Origin: Sceloporus undulatus
Lineage: Eukaryota > Chordata > Lepidosauria > Squamata > Phrynosomatidae
Assembly: GCF_019175285.1 (NCBI RefSeq)
Contig: NC_056522.1
Span: 231,693,613 to 231,757,612 of the forward strand
Direction: 5' to 3'
DNA length: 64,000 nucleotides
Part shown: piece after piece, positions 1-8,982 of the stretch
Numbering within the stretch: the stretch's first letter is position 1
How the letters are laid out: each line of letters begins with the position of its first letter
Made by a program: the position numbers and the translations under genes
The notes under the pieces: model-generated
What the model was told of the DNA's origin: nothing
What the model saw: the letters and a program-made list of their open reading frames with translations, nothing else
The model's database searches: none

Positions 1-62
1 TGATGGATTCGCCTAAGGTCGCCATAAGTCTAAAATGATTTAAAGGGACACAAAAGCAACAC
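1..62 (+). repeat. tRNA-derived SINE, 3' tail (cut by window edge)
   Basis: The conserved SINE tail (TCGCC-TAAGGTCGCCATAAGTC) runs into an A/C-rich end. The same tail terminates fuller copies at 49630-49845 and, inverted, at 1226-1472. Confidence 0.6.
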
Positions 63-106
63 ATGCATAAGACTACGCTCTTAAGGCTCACCTATTTCCA
101 TGCATG

Positions 107-292
107 CATGTTCAGCCCCAGTTAGTACTTGGATGGGACACCATTAATGAATATCAAGGACTACAGGCTACATTTCAAAAGAAAGAACTGCCAAAACCAC
201 CTCTGAGTATTCCTTGCCTAAGAAAACATTATGAAATTCATGGGGTCACCATCCATTAACAGAAAGCTTGAAAGCACATACACAAGCTGGCA
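107..292 (+). repeat. 5S-rRNA-derived SINE fragment
   Basis: GTTAGTACTTGGATGGGA at 121-138 matches the 3' part of 5S rRNA (GGTTAGTACTTGGATGGGAGACC). It is followed by a body with CCTCTGAGTATTCC and ATTCATGGGGTCACC and by an ACACA-like end, as in the inverted copies near 26.5 and 42.6 kb. Confidence 0.6.
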
Positions 293-671
293 TTTAAGAA
301 GTGCTGAAGAACCTCTCATCAGATAGATTTCCAGCAAAAACTTCTTAGAGTAGATTCACAGTTAAAACAGACAATGGACATTATAACATGCTTTATTATG
401 TACTTCTCATAAGTACATATTTTATACATTTGAGAACAAATCTTTTTGCTTACAAGCTTGTAGGCTGCCCACCATTCTATAATCATTCACTAAGAAGAAA
501 TTATCTCTGGTGTACCCTGCTAAATATGCAACTACTACCTAGAACAATTGGTATTTTTTCCTATGACAAAGTAAAGGGGTGTTTGTTTTTACATTGTTCT
601 GTAAATTGTTTCTGCTGCCTTAGAGAATAGGATACAGAGCAACCAGTCAGCAGTGAAGCTACAGGAAAGGG

Positions 672-832
672 GATTCCACCTCAACATTAGGAGGAGTCTC
701 CTCCTAATGGAGGTCTTTAAACAGAGACTGGATAGCCATCTATCAGGGATGCTTTGATTTCATGCTCCTGCATGGCAAGGGTTTTGACTGGATGGCCCTT
801 GGGGTCTCTTCCAACTTTATGGTTCTAAATCA
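672..832 (+). repeat. CR1-type LINE 3' end
   Basis: The segment (GGAGGTCTTTAAACAGAGAC, TGGATAGCCATCTATCAGGG, ATGGCCCTTGGGGTCTC, ending ATGGTTCTA) is the reverse complement of the copy at 6773-6985. It ends in the ATTCTRT-like terminal motif typical of CR1 elements. Confidence 0.7.
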
Positions 833-1225
833 GATTTAACAATGCTATCTGCAAATCAGAGGACTGGTAAAATTCAACAATGCACAACTGAGGCAGAAAC
901 AGTACTGATTTGACACATTCTTTAAGTTAACCAAGTTGACAACCATACATAATAACATTTCAAGTTTAGGTTTTTTTAAATGCAGGTATTTCAGCTATTC
1001 AAATTTCTCAGAGCAAGGGGAAGTGGGAAACCCATGAAGTATGCTTTGCTCTTTACTTACAGCCTATATGCATGGTACTTTCTTCACCACAGGAATTAAC
1101 ACGCTTTAGCTACTATACAGCAACAATTATTTTATGACACTACCACAGTTGCAATGGTCCATGTACCAATATAAATCCCAACTCAGTGATACGATATGTA
1201 CAAACCCCATTCTTGCTATCTCGTC

Positions 1226-1472
1226 AAATTCGCTGTTGTTGTGAGCCTTCAAGTCATTTCTGACTTATGGTGACCCCAAAGGGAACCTGTCATAGGGTTT
1301 TCTTGGCAAGATTTGTTCAGAGGGGATTGCCATGGCCATCCTCTGAGGCTGAGAGCGTGTGTGACTTGCTCTAGTTCACCTAGTGAGTTTTCATGGCCAA
1401 GCATGGCTTTGAACCCTGGTCTCAAGAGTCTTAGCCCAACACCCAAACCACTACACCATGTTGGCTCTCTGC
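1226..1472 (-). repeat. tRNA-derived SINE, near full length
   Basis: On the minus strand a tRNA-like head with a B-box-like GGTTCAAAGCC passes through CACACGCTCTCAGCC and CAAATCTTGCCAAGAAAACC to a tail ending in CAACAACA. The same family recurs at least ten times in the window. Confidence 0.75.
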
Positions 1473-1562
1473 TAAATTGGTACCCCTCCAAAATTGGGGG
1501 TTTCTCCTGTTTGCCAAGATTATCTGATAAACACTGGCATTCCAAATGCATACTTTATATTC

Positions 1563-1712
1563 ATTGTTGTTGTGTGTCTTCAAGTCATTTTTGACTTATG
1601 GCAACCTTAAGGTGAATGCATCAGGGGCTATTCTTGGCAAGATTAGTGCAGAGGTGGTTTGCCATTGCCTTCCCCTAAGGCTAAGAGTATGTGACCTGCT
1701 ACCCAAAAAAGG
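1563..1712 (-). repeat. tRNA-derived SINE, 3' two-thirds
   Basis: Same tail and body as the copy at 1226-1472 (GTTGTTGTGTGTCTTCAAGT, TTCTTGGCAAGATTAG). The tRNA head is missing or eroded. Confidence 0.65.
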
Positions 1713-1933
1713 CTGGTTCACTCTAAGGCTGCCCCTCCAAAACTGAAGGAGGTGCTTCTCACAGATGTTGCTATGAGTATACGGTACCTTTCCTCCTCCA
1801 TCCTCAACTCCCTAAATTCAGGAGCCCAGCCATCCTGAAAAAAGCAGCTTTGGCAGGTTATTTGCAGGGCACGAAGGGAAAATGCTTTTCAGTTTCCCAG
1901 CCAGAACCTGAACTCTGAAGATTACAAGCCAAG

Positions 1934-2098
1934 GCTCTCCAGAGTGGTGTAATTGTCTGACTGGATTCTGGAGACCAGGGTTCGAATCCCCGCTCAGCCA
2001 TGGAATCCCACTGGCTGCCTTGGACAAATCACACTCTTTCAGCTTCAGAAAGCCCTGTGATAGGGTCACCATATGTCAGAAAAGATTTGAAAGCACAT
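1934..2098 (+). repeat. tRNA-derived SINE with internal deletion
   Basis: It has a clear B box (GGGTTCGAATCCCCGC) and the sequence after the head, but the middle is shortened before the CACCATATGTCAG tail. Confidence 0.65.
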
Positions 2099-2679
2099 AT
2101 CAGCAACCCTCCAGTGGCAAACAAGGAAAAAAATAACTGTACAGTATAGGAAAGGGGTAAAAGCTTGCACCTCTGGGATTTCTCTCTCCAAGTATGACTG
2201 GTGTCCATGTTGTGAATTTTGAGCACGGTTTTGCTTGTATGGGAGATTAATGCTATGGTCCTATAGTTGCTGTGGTCTTTTGTGTCTCCTTATTTCTGAA
2301 TGGGGATGGATATTGATCGTTTCCAGTCTATTAGCTACCATTTCATTTTCCATATTTATTCACACATGCCAGTTAGCAGCGATGAAGATTCAAGATTAAA
2401 CTGTTTATTATTTCTCCATTTAAAAAAAAAATATCTGTGTATATATAGAGGCATTTAAAAGTTGAAATTTGCAAGATCTAGGGTAAATATCTAGTGTATT
2501 TTAATCTAATACATTTAATTTAAAAAACCATGTTGGTTAGCACTACAGTTGATTCTGTCTCTGTGGCCGACATATTAAGTCAGAAACAATTCAAGAGCGG
2601 CAAAGGAAGGCTGTCATTGGAAAAAAGCCTCAGAAGACAGCAATGGCAAGCCTGTGGTCAAGAAAACCACTTGACAGTA

Positions 2680-2838
2680 TGGAGCAGTGGTTTGAGCATT
2701 GGGCTCTGACTTTGGAAGGCCAGGGTTTGAATCCCTGCTTGGCCATGGAAACCCACTGGCAGACCATGGGCAAGTCACACTCTCTCAGCCCTGGGGCAGG
2801 GTTGCCATGAATCAGAAATGACTTTTAGAGTGGCAAAG
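2680..2838 (+). repeat. tRNA-derived SINE with internal deletion
   Basis: Head GGAGCAGTGGTTTGAGC, B-box-like GGGTTTGAATCCCTGC, then a shortened body and the ATCAGAAATGACTTTTAGAG tail. Confidence 0.65.
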
Positions 2839-2864
2839 AAGGAGGGAAAAATAACTGCATTATA

Positions 2865-3262
2865 GGAAGAGGAAAGGAGGGAGGGAGGGAAAGAAAAGAG
2901 AAGAAAAGAAAAAGTGAGGCGGTGCTAAGGAAGCCATAAAAGACGAGCGAGAGGAGACTCCTGGAGGAAGGAAGGAAGGAAGGAAGGAAGGAAGTGAGGA
3001 AGGATGGCAGGAAGGAAGGAAAGTAAGGAAGGAAGGAAGGAGGAAGGAAGTGAGGAAGGATGGCAGGAAGAAAGAAGGAAGGAAGGATGGCAGGAAGAAA
3101 GGAAGGAAGAAAAGGAAGGAAGGAAGGAAGGAAGGATGGATGGATGGCAGGAAGAAAAGGATGGCAGGAAGAAAGGGAGGAAGAAGGAAGGAAGAAAAGG
3201 AAGGAAGGATGGTAGGAAGGAAGAGAAGGAAGGAAGGAAGGAAAGAAAGAAGGCAGACAGGC
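2865..3262. repeat. (GGAA)n/(TTCC)n polypurine microsatellite, about 400 bp
   Basis: Nearly pure purine on the plus strand: GGAA units with GGAT, GGCA and GAAA interruptions. It lies within intron 2 of RAB3GAP1, about 20 bp past the exon 2 donor, and is polypyrimidine in the transcript. A shorter related stretch at 3341-3390 precedes exon 2. Confidence 0.95.
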
Positions 3263-3280
3263 AGGGCCTCCTTCCCTTAC

Positions 3281-3336
3281 CTCTCCCATTCGGAGGCGGT
3301 GGTGAAGTCGGTGATCTCGAAGACTTCGGATTCCGG
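3281..3336 (-). CDS. RAB3GAP1: RAB3GAP1 coding exon 2
   Basis: 56 bp, phase 0 start and phase 2 end. The acceptor polypyrimidine tract is the complement of a GGAA/GAAA-rich stretch (about 3341-3390), and the donor GTAAGG lies close to the long GGAA tract, so simple-sequence DNA supplies both flanks. Confidence 0.93.
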
Positions 3337-3523
3337 CTGTGGAAAGAAAGGAATAAAGAAAGGAAGGAAGGAAGGAGTCAGAAGGGAAAGGAGGGCTGCT
3401 GGGGGCCCAGCCCCGAGGGGCCTCCCTCCTCCTCCTCCTCCTCCTCCCTCCTTCTCCCGCTCCGAGGTGAAGAAGAGGGATCCTGAGTGAGGAGCCACCA
3501 CTTACTTCACTGTCGGCCGCCAT
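3281..3523 (-). CDS. RAB3GAP1: RAB3GAP1, first two coding exons (gene continues off the left edge)
   Basis: Catalytic subunit of the Rab3 GTPase-activating complex; with RAB3GAP2 it stimulates GTP hydrolysis by Rab3 and acts as exchange factor for Rab18 in membrane traffic and autophagy (family knowledge). Exon 1 (3523-3506) encodes MAADSE and ends at GTAAGT. Exon 2 (3336-3281) follows a CAG acceptor, encodes PESEVFEITDF then TTASEWE plus two bases, and ends at GTAAGG. The joined N terminus matches the human protein as I remember it. Intron 1 is only 169 bp. The start ATG (3523-3521) has A at -3 and G at +4. Exon 3 (expected to begin FISKVEEV) is not in the window, so 1-3280 is intron 2. The gene is divergent from MAP3K19. 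Oddity: exon 2 has GGAA-rich DNA on both sides. Confidence 0.93.
3506..3523 (-). CDS. RAB3GAP1: RAB3GAP1 coding exon 1
   Basis: Eighteen coding bases, M-A-A-D-S-E, followed directly by a consensus GTAAGT donor. It is too short to find without knowing the protein. The 5' UTR continues rightward into CpG-rich DNA. Confidence 0.92.
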
Positions 3524-3610
3524 TTTGCGCAGCCCTCTGCCGCCAAAGAAGACGTCGCGTCCCAGTCCCGAAACGAAAGGGATTCTGGGAAGGAGGCTAA
3601 GCGTTGAAGG
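3524..3610 (-). promoter_or_regulatory. RAB3GAP1: RAB3GAP1 5' UTR and core promoter region
   Basis: The DNA just upstream of the start codon is rich in CpG and carries a CRE-like GACGTC at 3551-3556 followed by CGCG. No TATA box is evident. This looks like a housekeeping-type initiator region. The exact start site cannot be read from sequence. Confidence 0.5.
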
Positions 3611-3683
3611 GAGGGGAGGGAAGGGAAGCCGGCGGCTGGCAAAGGCCCCGCTCCACAAGCCTGGTCCTTGAAGACCAGCGTGA

Positions 3684-3812
3684 AGGCCCCCAAACTGTGC
3701 TCTTCAAGGGCTTTTGGACTTCAGCTCCCAGAATCCCAGTCTATTGGACAACATGGCGGAGCCTTCTGGGAGATGAAGTCCAAAATGTCTTCAGGGGCAC
3801 AGTTTGGGGACC
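3684..3812. mobile_element. Palindromic MITE, copy A
   Basis: The left half (CCCCAAACTGTGCTC, GGACTTCAGCTCCCAGAA) is mirrored by the right half (TTCTGGGAGATGAAGTCC, GGGGCACAGTTTGGGGACC). A second copy lies at 3858-3997. Confidence 0.7.
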
Positions 3813-3857
3813 ACTGGGCCACACTCTCTCAGCCTCAGGGGAAGGCAAAGGCATAAG

Positions 3858-3997
3858 CCAGGGGCACCAAACAAAATCCCTTCTTTAAGAGGTTTTTTTG
3901 GACTTCAGCTCCCAGAAGCCTTGGCCATGTTGGCCCAATAGTCTGGGATTCTGGGAGCTGAAGTCCAAAAGCCCTTGAAGAGCACAGTTTGGGGACC
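3858..3997. mobile_element. Palindromic MITE, copy B
   Basis: Same family as copy A. Its right arm (3943-3994) is a near-perfect reverse complement of the left arm of copy A (3687-3739), so the two copies together form a large inverted repeat. Confidence 0.65.
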
Positions 3998-4097
3998 AGT
4001 GGACTCTTAGGCCCTCTCTGAACAAATCTTGCCATGAAGGCCCCAGGAGGATATACTAGGGTTGCCTTAGGGTCGAGAACTGCCTGGACTAGGCACA

Positions 4098-4300
4098 CAG
4101 CACTCTTATTATAGCTCTGCTATTCCAGTGTAACTGCTTTGGATGCCTCTTGTTGCATTCTGGGATTTGCAGTTTAAGGAATGGCATTTAGAATTCTCAG
4201 CCAGAGAGCTCTTAGGCCCCACTGAACTACAAACCCCAGAATGCAACAGGAGGCAGGCAGAGCAGTCAAAGTGGAATAGCAGCACTATAAGAGGGTAGTG
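4098..4300. mobile_element. Palindromic MITE (second family)
   Basis: The arms CTGCTATTCCAGTGTAACTG with TGTTGCATTCTGGGATTTG and CAAACCCCAGAATGCAACAG with CAAAGTGGAATAGCAG are inverted. A lone third arm lies at 4408-4452. Confidence 0.65.
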
Positions 4301-4620
4301 CAGTAATATAGTGTCAAAATCATTATGGTTAGCACTACAGTACATTAAAAGCTACCAAGTGTTTAAGTATATTGGGGTTTGCCTTTGGCCTAAACAAATT
4401 ATTTCGCAGAGCAGTCAAAGCAGAATAGCAGCACTATAAGAGAGTAGTGAAATAGAGTGGACACACACAGACACGCTTTAGGTAAAGAAGCTATTAAATG
4501 ACCACCATTTTCAGAAAAGGAAACTATTAAAATAAAATAATAATAACAACGTAAAACGAACAACGTCTTCAGCTGTCCCTTCACTGCGTCGAGTCCGAAC
4601 TCAGAGTGTACTAGCCTCAA

Positions 4621-4822
4621 TGTAGAATTAAAGTGATTTGACACCGCTTTAATGATTTCATGGCTCTGTTCTGTGGAGTCCTACGGGATTTGTAGTTTGA
4701 TGAGGCGTTCGGCCTTCTCTGTCAGAAAGCTCTGGGGCCTCACCAAACTGCAAATCCCATGATTTCATAGGACGCACCCATGGAAGTTAAAAGTGGTCTC
4801 AAACTGCATTATTTATGCAGTC
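4621..4822. mobile_element. Palindromic MITE with CCACACTGCAG-type ends, copy 1
   Basis: Inverted arms contain GATTTGACACCGCTTTAA with GGGATTTGTAGTTTG and CAAACTGCAAATCCC with GTGGTCTCAAACTGC. First of three head-to-tail copies. Confidence 0.65.
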
Positions 4823-4830
4823 TCTGAGGT

Positions 4831-5028
4831 TGCATCCACACTGCAGAAATAATCCAGTTTGTCACCACTTTAACTGCCCTGGCCCAAAGCTATGGAATTT
4901 TGGGATCTGTAGTTTTGTGAGAGATTCAGCCTTCTCAGTCAGAGAGCTCTGGTGCCAGAACAAACTATCCATGGAGCCATTGCAGTGAAAGCAGTGTCAG
5001 ACTGCAATATTTCTGCACTGTGGATGCA
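4831..5028. mobile_element. Palindromic MITE with CCACACTGCAG-type ends, copy 2
   Basis: Ends TGCATCCACACTGCAGAAAT and ATTTCTGCACTGTGGATGCA are near-perfect terminal inverted repeats, and the inside is palindromic too (CCACTTTAACTGCC, GATCTGTAGTTTTGTGAG). Confidence 0.8.
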
Positions 5029-5038
5029 GTCTGTGAGT

Positions 5039-5243
5039 GCATCCACACTGCAGAATTAAAGCAGTTTGACACAGTTTTAACGGTCCCATGGTTCCATCTT
5101 GTGGAATCCTACAGGATTTCTAGTTTGGTCTGTCACAGAGCTTTCCTACCTCATCAAACCACAAACTCAGGATTGTGTAGGATGGAGTCATGGTGGCAGT
5201 TAAAGTGGTGTCAAACTGCTTTAATACTACAGTGTGGACACAA
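5039..5243. mobile_element. Palindromic MITE with CCACACTGCAG-type ends, copy 3
   Basis: It begins GCATCCACACTGCAGAATTA about ten bases after copy 2 and ends CTACAGTGTGGACAC, with the same palindromic body. Confidence 0.75.
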
Positions 5244-5606
5244 CTTGCACTCTTGCTCCTTTACTTCAAATTCTTACCCAGATATTTTGCCAGCAGCAAA
5301 ATCCATAAACTCTACTTTAGACCCAGGACAAAACTCGACGGATTTGATAAGGAAACCTTATTAGCCACAGTTACATTAAAGCTAGGAAGGTTACTAAAGT
5401 TAAGGTTTGGAAGGTTGTAGATGGTATTCACCAAATGTTTATATATTTAGTTTGGCAGAGAACTTTCATAAAGAAAGACTCCTGCCGCATCAGATGAGGA
5501 TATCACCTTATGAATCCCTATAAAAAATCATATAAAATGGGATCTTGGTTAGAAACGCTGATGCTGTAATAAATGTGTTGGCTTTTAAAGCATGACAAGA
5601 GTCTCT

Positions 5607-5945
5607 GACAGAGATTATGAAAAGGGATCTTATAGCATCTTTGAGACAAATTGCAAAAGACGTTGTAGCAAAAGCTTTCGTAGACTTGGTTCTAATCTGC
5701 ACTGCACAAATAAAGCAGCTTGCTTTAACTGCCATGGTTCCATCTTATGGAATCCTGGTATCTGCAGTTTGTTATGGCACCAGGACTCTCTGACAGAGAA
5801 GGCTAAATAGCTCACTAAACTACAAATCCCAGAATTCCATAGCATTGAGCCACAATAGTTAAAGTGGTGTCAAACTGCACTATTTCTGCAGTGCAGATTT
5901 GACTTTGGTCTACTTCCCTAGATGCATGGAGACTGCATCAGGCAG
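5607..5945 (+). repeat. Interspersed repeat (CTTTGAGAC...AGATGCATGG), split by a MITE
   Basis: GGGATCTTATAGCATCTTTG and AAAGCTTTCGTAGACTTGG match other copies near 45.7, 47.0, 50.6 and 51.1 kb. The continuation (TTTGGTCTACTTCCCTAGAT) resumes after the MITE. I do not recognise the family. Confidence 0.55.
5697..5898. mobile_element. Palindromic MITE inserted in another repeat
   Basis: Ends CTGCACTGCACAAATAAAGC and CTATTTCTGCAGTGCAGAT. It splits the interspersed repeat seen at 5607-5694 and 5899-5945, so it is the younger insertion. Confidence 0.7.
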
Positions 5946-6229
5946 AGGATGTTTGTCCAGAGAATAACATGCTTTCCTTAACGGCAATTAAAACTACACA
6001 TTCCTTGTCCTGCTTTGTTAGCTTCAACATCCTTTTTCTTTTAACAGCCACAATAAAGCCAGCAATTTAAACATAACAGGTACTGTAGATGCTGTGCCAT
6101 TTGTATGCATTTTCTCCTGTCACAAAATATCCTGTTGAAGAGAGGGAGTGTAATGCAGTGAACACAGCGCAGCAGTGACTGTGGATTTTCTCACTAAATA
6201 ATGTACTTTTGGATTATGTTCGCTGTATT

Positions 6230-6395
6230 TTTTATATTTATTCTGCAATCTTGTACTTTATCTGACCATTAACTGATTTGTATTGTGTTGTAGTTGCTTA
6301 TTGTTATATTGTTTTTCTTTATTGTTGTAACACACCCTGATTCTACATGATTGGGGGGCTATAAATAAATCCTTATTATTATATTATTATATTTA
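6230..6395 (+). repeat. LINE (L2/CR1-like) 3' end
   Basis: A T-rich 3' UTR ends in GGGGGCTATAAATAAATCC followed by (TTA)n, the usual L2-type tail. No coding part is left. Confidence 0.5.
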
Positions 6396-6584
6396 AAGCT
6401 TTAAATGTTATCATAAGCATCTTGAATTTAAACTGGAATTGTATTGGCAGCCAATGCTATTCATTCAATATTTGCATGGTATGTTCTCTATATGACATTC
6501 CAGTCAGCAGTCAAGCTGCTGTCCTTTGCCCTAGCTGCAGCCTTTGAATATACTTCAAGGGCAGCCCCATGTACAGCACTTAGA

Positions 6585-6700
6585 GTATTTATTTATTTAT
6601 TTCACTTCTGTGCCGACTTTCTCTCAACAAGGGACCCAAGGCGGCTCATAAGACAAAACATTAGTAAAACATCACAATAAAAATTTAAAAACAATTAAAA
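6585..6700 (-). repeat. LINE 3' end, inverted
   Basis: TTTATTTATTTCACTTCTGT and CAAGGCGGCTCATAAGACAA are the complement of a GAGCCGCCTTG...AAATAAAT tail, as in L2-type copies elsewhere in the window. Confidence 0.55.
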
Positions 6701-6772
6701 TTATCTAGTAAAAATACTATAAAATCAAGAAAAACTCACAAAGTTAAGAACATCTCTGAAACAACCCCATAT

Positions 6773-6985
6773 AGAATCATAGAATAATAGCGCTGGAAGA
6801 GACCGCAAGGGCCATCCAGTCTAACCCCCTGCCATGCAGGAAATCCAAATCAAAGCATCCCCGACAGATGGCCATCCAGCCTCCGCTTGAAGACCTCCAA
6901 GGAGGGAGACTCCACTACACTCCGAGGGAGTTTGTTCTACTATCGAACAACCCTTAGTGTCCTGACTATATGTTAAAAAGCCTGC
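6773..6985 (-). repeat. CR1 LINE 3' UTR
   Basis: It begins with the CR1 terminal repeat ATAGAATCATAGAATAATAG, then CTGGAAGAGACCGCAAGGGC, CCATCCAGTCTAACCCCCTG, GCCATCCAGCCTCCGCTTGA and AGACCTCCAAGGAGGG. Confidence 0.85.
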
Positions 6986-7219
6986 CGGTAGTCTAACAAG
7001 TAGTCTGCCAAGAGGTTACTAGTGCATTCTGTGTATTCAAACATATCCTCATAGCTTATGCGTTTAAAGTAGAATATTAGAGAGGCAGACATGTTAATTA
7101 GGAGACATGTATTATATTCCCCTTTTCTTTCGTTTATATATTTTCACCTTTGTTTGAGATGTATTATTTAATACATGTTGTAACAGTTAATTTATTATTT
7201 TCTCTTTTCTTTCATTTTA

Positions 7220-7746
7220 GGCCTTGTTCCCACTATGGTTAAAACCAGATAATGATTCTAAATGATTCGGTTTAAACCACCATGGTTCTCACTTAATTCG
7301 AATCGCTGAAGCAATTTGAAAGGGGGGGATGGTTTTTACCCATTTAACCCACGTCAAAAAGACACCGATAAAATGGGGTGGATTTTTTGGGCTGAATCAG
7401 TTTATTTAGAAATAAATTGATTCAGCTCAAGTGGAAACCAGATGGATTCGAATCTGCCCCGGTTCCCACTGGCAGCGGCTTTCCCGGCCATACCTCCGTG
7501 CCTGCTCTGTCCTCACTCCTCTGTCCTCCTGGCCTGCCTCTCTCCTTCCGCCTCGGCCTGTCCTCCGCCCCCGGCCTACTGGTATGGCCAGGACAATAGA
7601 GGGAGGCATGGCGGGGAGGTCGCAGCTGTTGCTTCCTGCACTGATTCTTGAAACTGGCACAAACATAGTGGAAACCATTCTGTTTGCTGGACCGGTTTCA
7701 GGGATCAGTTCAGGAATCGAATCAAGAAATAAGTGGGAATTGAGCC
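7220..7746. mobile_element. PIF/Harbinger-like MITE with TTA target duplication
   Basis: Termini GGCCTTGTTCCCACT (7220-7234) and AGTGGGAATTGAGCC (7732-7746) are imperfect inverted repeats (11 of 15), flanked on both sides by TTA (7217-7219 and 7747-7749). The 527-bp inside is GC-rich, with GATTCGAATC-like internal motifs and no transposase. TTA duplication with GG-starting termini suits the PIF/Harbinger class. Open frames inside it are incidental. Confidence 0.65.
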
Positions 7747-8118
7747 TTAGATTGTTGCCTAGTTCAGTTGATGCTATTATTTTAATGCATTCTATGTTTT
7801 CATTTTCTGTTTCATTTTCTCTAAAAACATATCTGCAAGTAAGCAATTTATAACCTGCCTGTGAGTGTTGAGCTGTCTCATCTTAAAAACACTTCCTTGG
7901 CTTCTGACTGTCCTCTTGGCTGCTTAGCTGACTGATGCTCTCCTTACTGATGAACAGCCTTCTCTAGGCAGAATTAGAGTTAAGCTATGTTGCTTCCATA
8001 AGTTAAGCTACCTCAGCTGATTGAGAATGAAGCCACTCACTCAGGTTATAGATGACAGACATAGCAAATGAAGTGGCACTGATAGGTTGGAGGAGAGGTC
8101 TACATGACTTACCTTGCT

Positions 8119-8353
8119 CAGTGGACCATTGGTGTCTGCTGGGGATTGGTTCCAGGACCTCATTGGCTACCAAAATCCATGAATGCTCAAGTCCCATTAG
8201 GTACAATGGCATAATAAAATGGTGTCCATTATATAATATGGCAAAATCAAGGTTGGCTTTCTGGAATTTATATATATTACATGTGTGTGTGTGTTCAAGA
8301 AGTGGATGGTTGAATCTGTGGATAAAGAATCCGTGGATATGGAGGGCTGACTG
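8119..8353. mobile_element. Tc1/mariner (pogo/Tigger-like) MITE, copy 1
   Basis: Starts CAGTGGACCATTGGTGTCTG and ends GGAGGGCTGACTG-TA. Inside it has ATGGCAAAATCAAGGTTGGC and GGTTGAATCTGTGGATA, shared with copies at 8.4, 28.9, 41 and 54 kb. No transposase. Confidence 0.7.
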
Positions 8354-8441
8354 TATTATATATTGCCTGGTTGTTGTTGTTGTTTTTAATTTTTGGTGAA
8401 ATGCCAAGACCATCTGTGACTTTGGAAATTTGAAAACATAA

Positions 8442-8642
8442 CAGTGGTCCCTTTGTATCCACTGCAGCTTGATTCCAGGACACACACACACACACACACA
8501 CACCATGGATAGCAAAATAAAATCCTCAGATGGAGTAAAATGGTATCCCTTATATAACATGGCAAAATCAAGGTTTGCTTTTTGGCATTTTTGTGAATAT
8601 TTTCAAACTGTGGATAGTTGACTCCATGGATAAAGAATCAGT
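8442..8642. mobile_element. Tc1/mariner (pogo/Tigger-like) MITE, copy 2, 3' truncated
   Basis: Starts CAGTGGTCCCTTTGTATCCA. A (CA)n microsatellite has expanded inside it (8480-8504). The body ATGGCAAAATCAAGGTTTGC and TTGACTCCATGGATAAAG is typical, but the right terminus is lost. Confidence 0.65.
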
Positions 8643-8758
8643 AGTTTCTCAGACTGCTCTCCTAAGGAGCAGTAAACAACATCAGCATAGTTGTAGTATT
8701 TAAATAATGTTTAACTGAACATGAAATCATGTCCTGTCAATGGTGTGGGGGATTTTAT

Positions 8759-8982
8759 GTTGTTGTTGTTTAGCTCCAAGTACTTTTTTACTTATGGTGA
8801 CCTTAATGCAACCCTATAATGGTTTTTTTATGGCACGTTTCTTCAGAGAGGTTTGCTATTTCTTCAGAGAGGTTTGCTATTGCCATCCTCTGAAGCTACC
8901 CTGGGTTTCATGGCCAAGCCAGAATTCAAACTGGTCTCCAGAGGCATAGTCCAATGCTCAAGCCACTGCACCACATGGGCAG
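8759..8982 (-). repeat. tRNA-derived SINE with internal 20-bp duplication
   Basis: The tail GTTGTTGTTTAGCTCCAAGT lies at the left and the tRNA head CCAATGCTCAAGCCACTGCA at the right. CTTCAGAGAGGTTTGCTATT occurs twice in tandem. Confidence 0.7.

Larger units (their letters stand above)
62..3280 (-). other. RAB3GAP1: RAB3GAP1 intron 2 (partial)
   Basis: No further RAB3GAP1 exon is recognisable. The stretch holds SINE copies, a 5S-derived SINE, a CR1 tail and the GGAA tract. About 300-670, 840-1225 and 2100-2680 show nothing I recognise. Confidence 0.7.

Noticed and set aside
1905-2000. tRNA gene suggested by a B-box-like GGTTCGAATCC
   Set aside because: The box belongs to the tRNA-derived head of a SINE; no cloverleaf or anticodon arm is supported. 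The same holds for the other SINE heads.
2825-3658. Long open frames on both strands across the GGAA tract
   Set aside because: They are repeat translations (KEGRKEG or PSFLPSF). Only the two short RAB3GAP1 exons in and beside the tract are real.
7417-7853. Overlapping open frames of up to 140 codons on both strands
   Set aside because: They fall inside the GC-rich Harbinger-like MITE and overlap in opposite frames, with no protein family resemblance.
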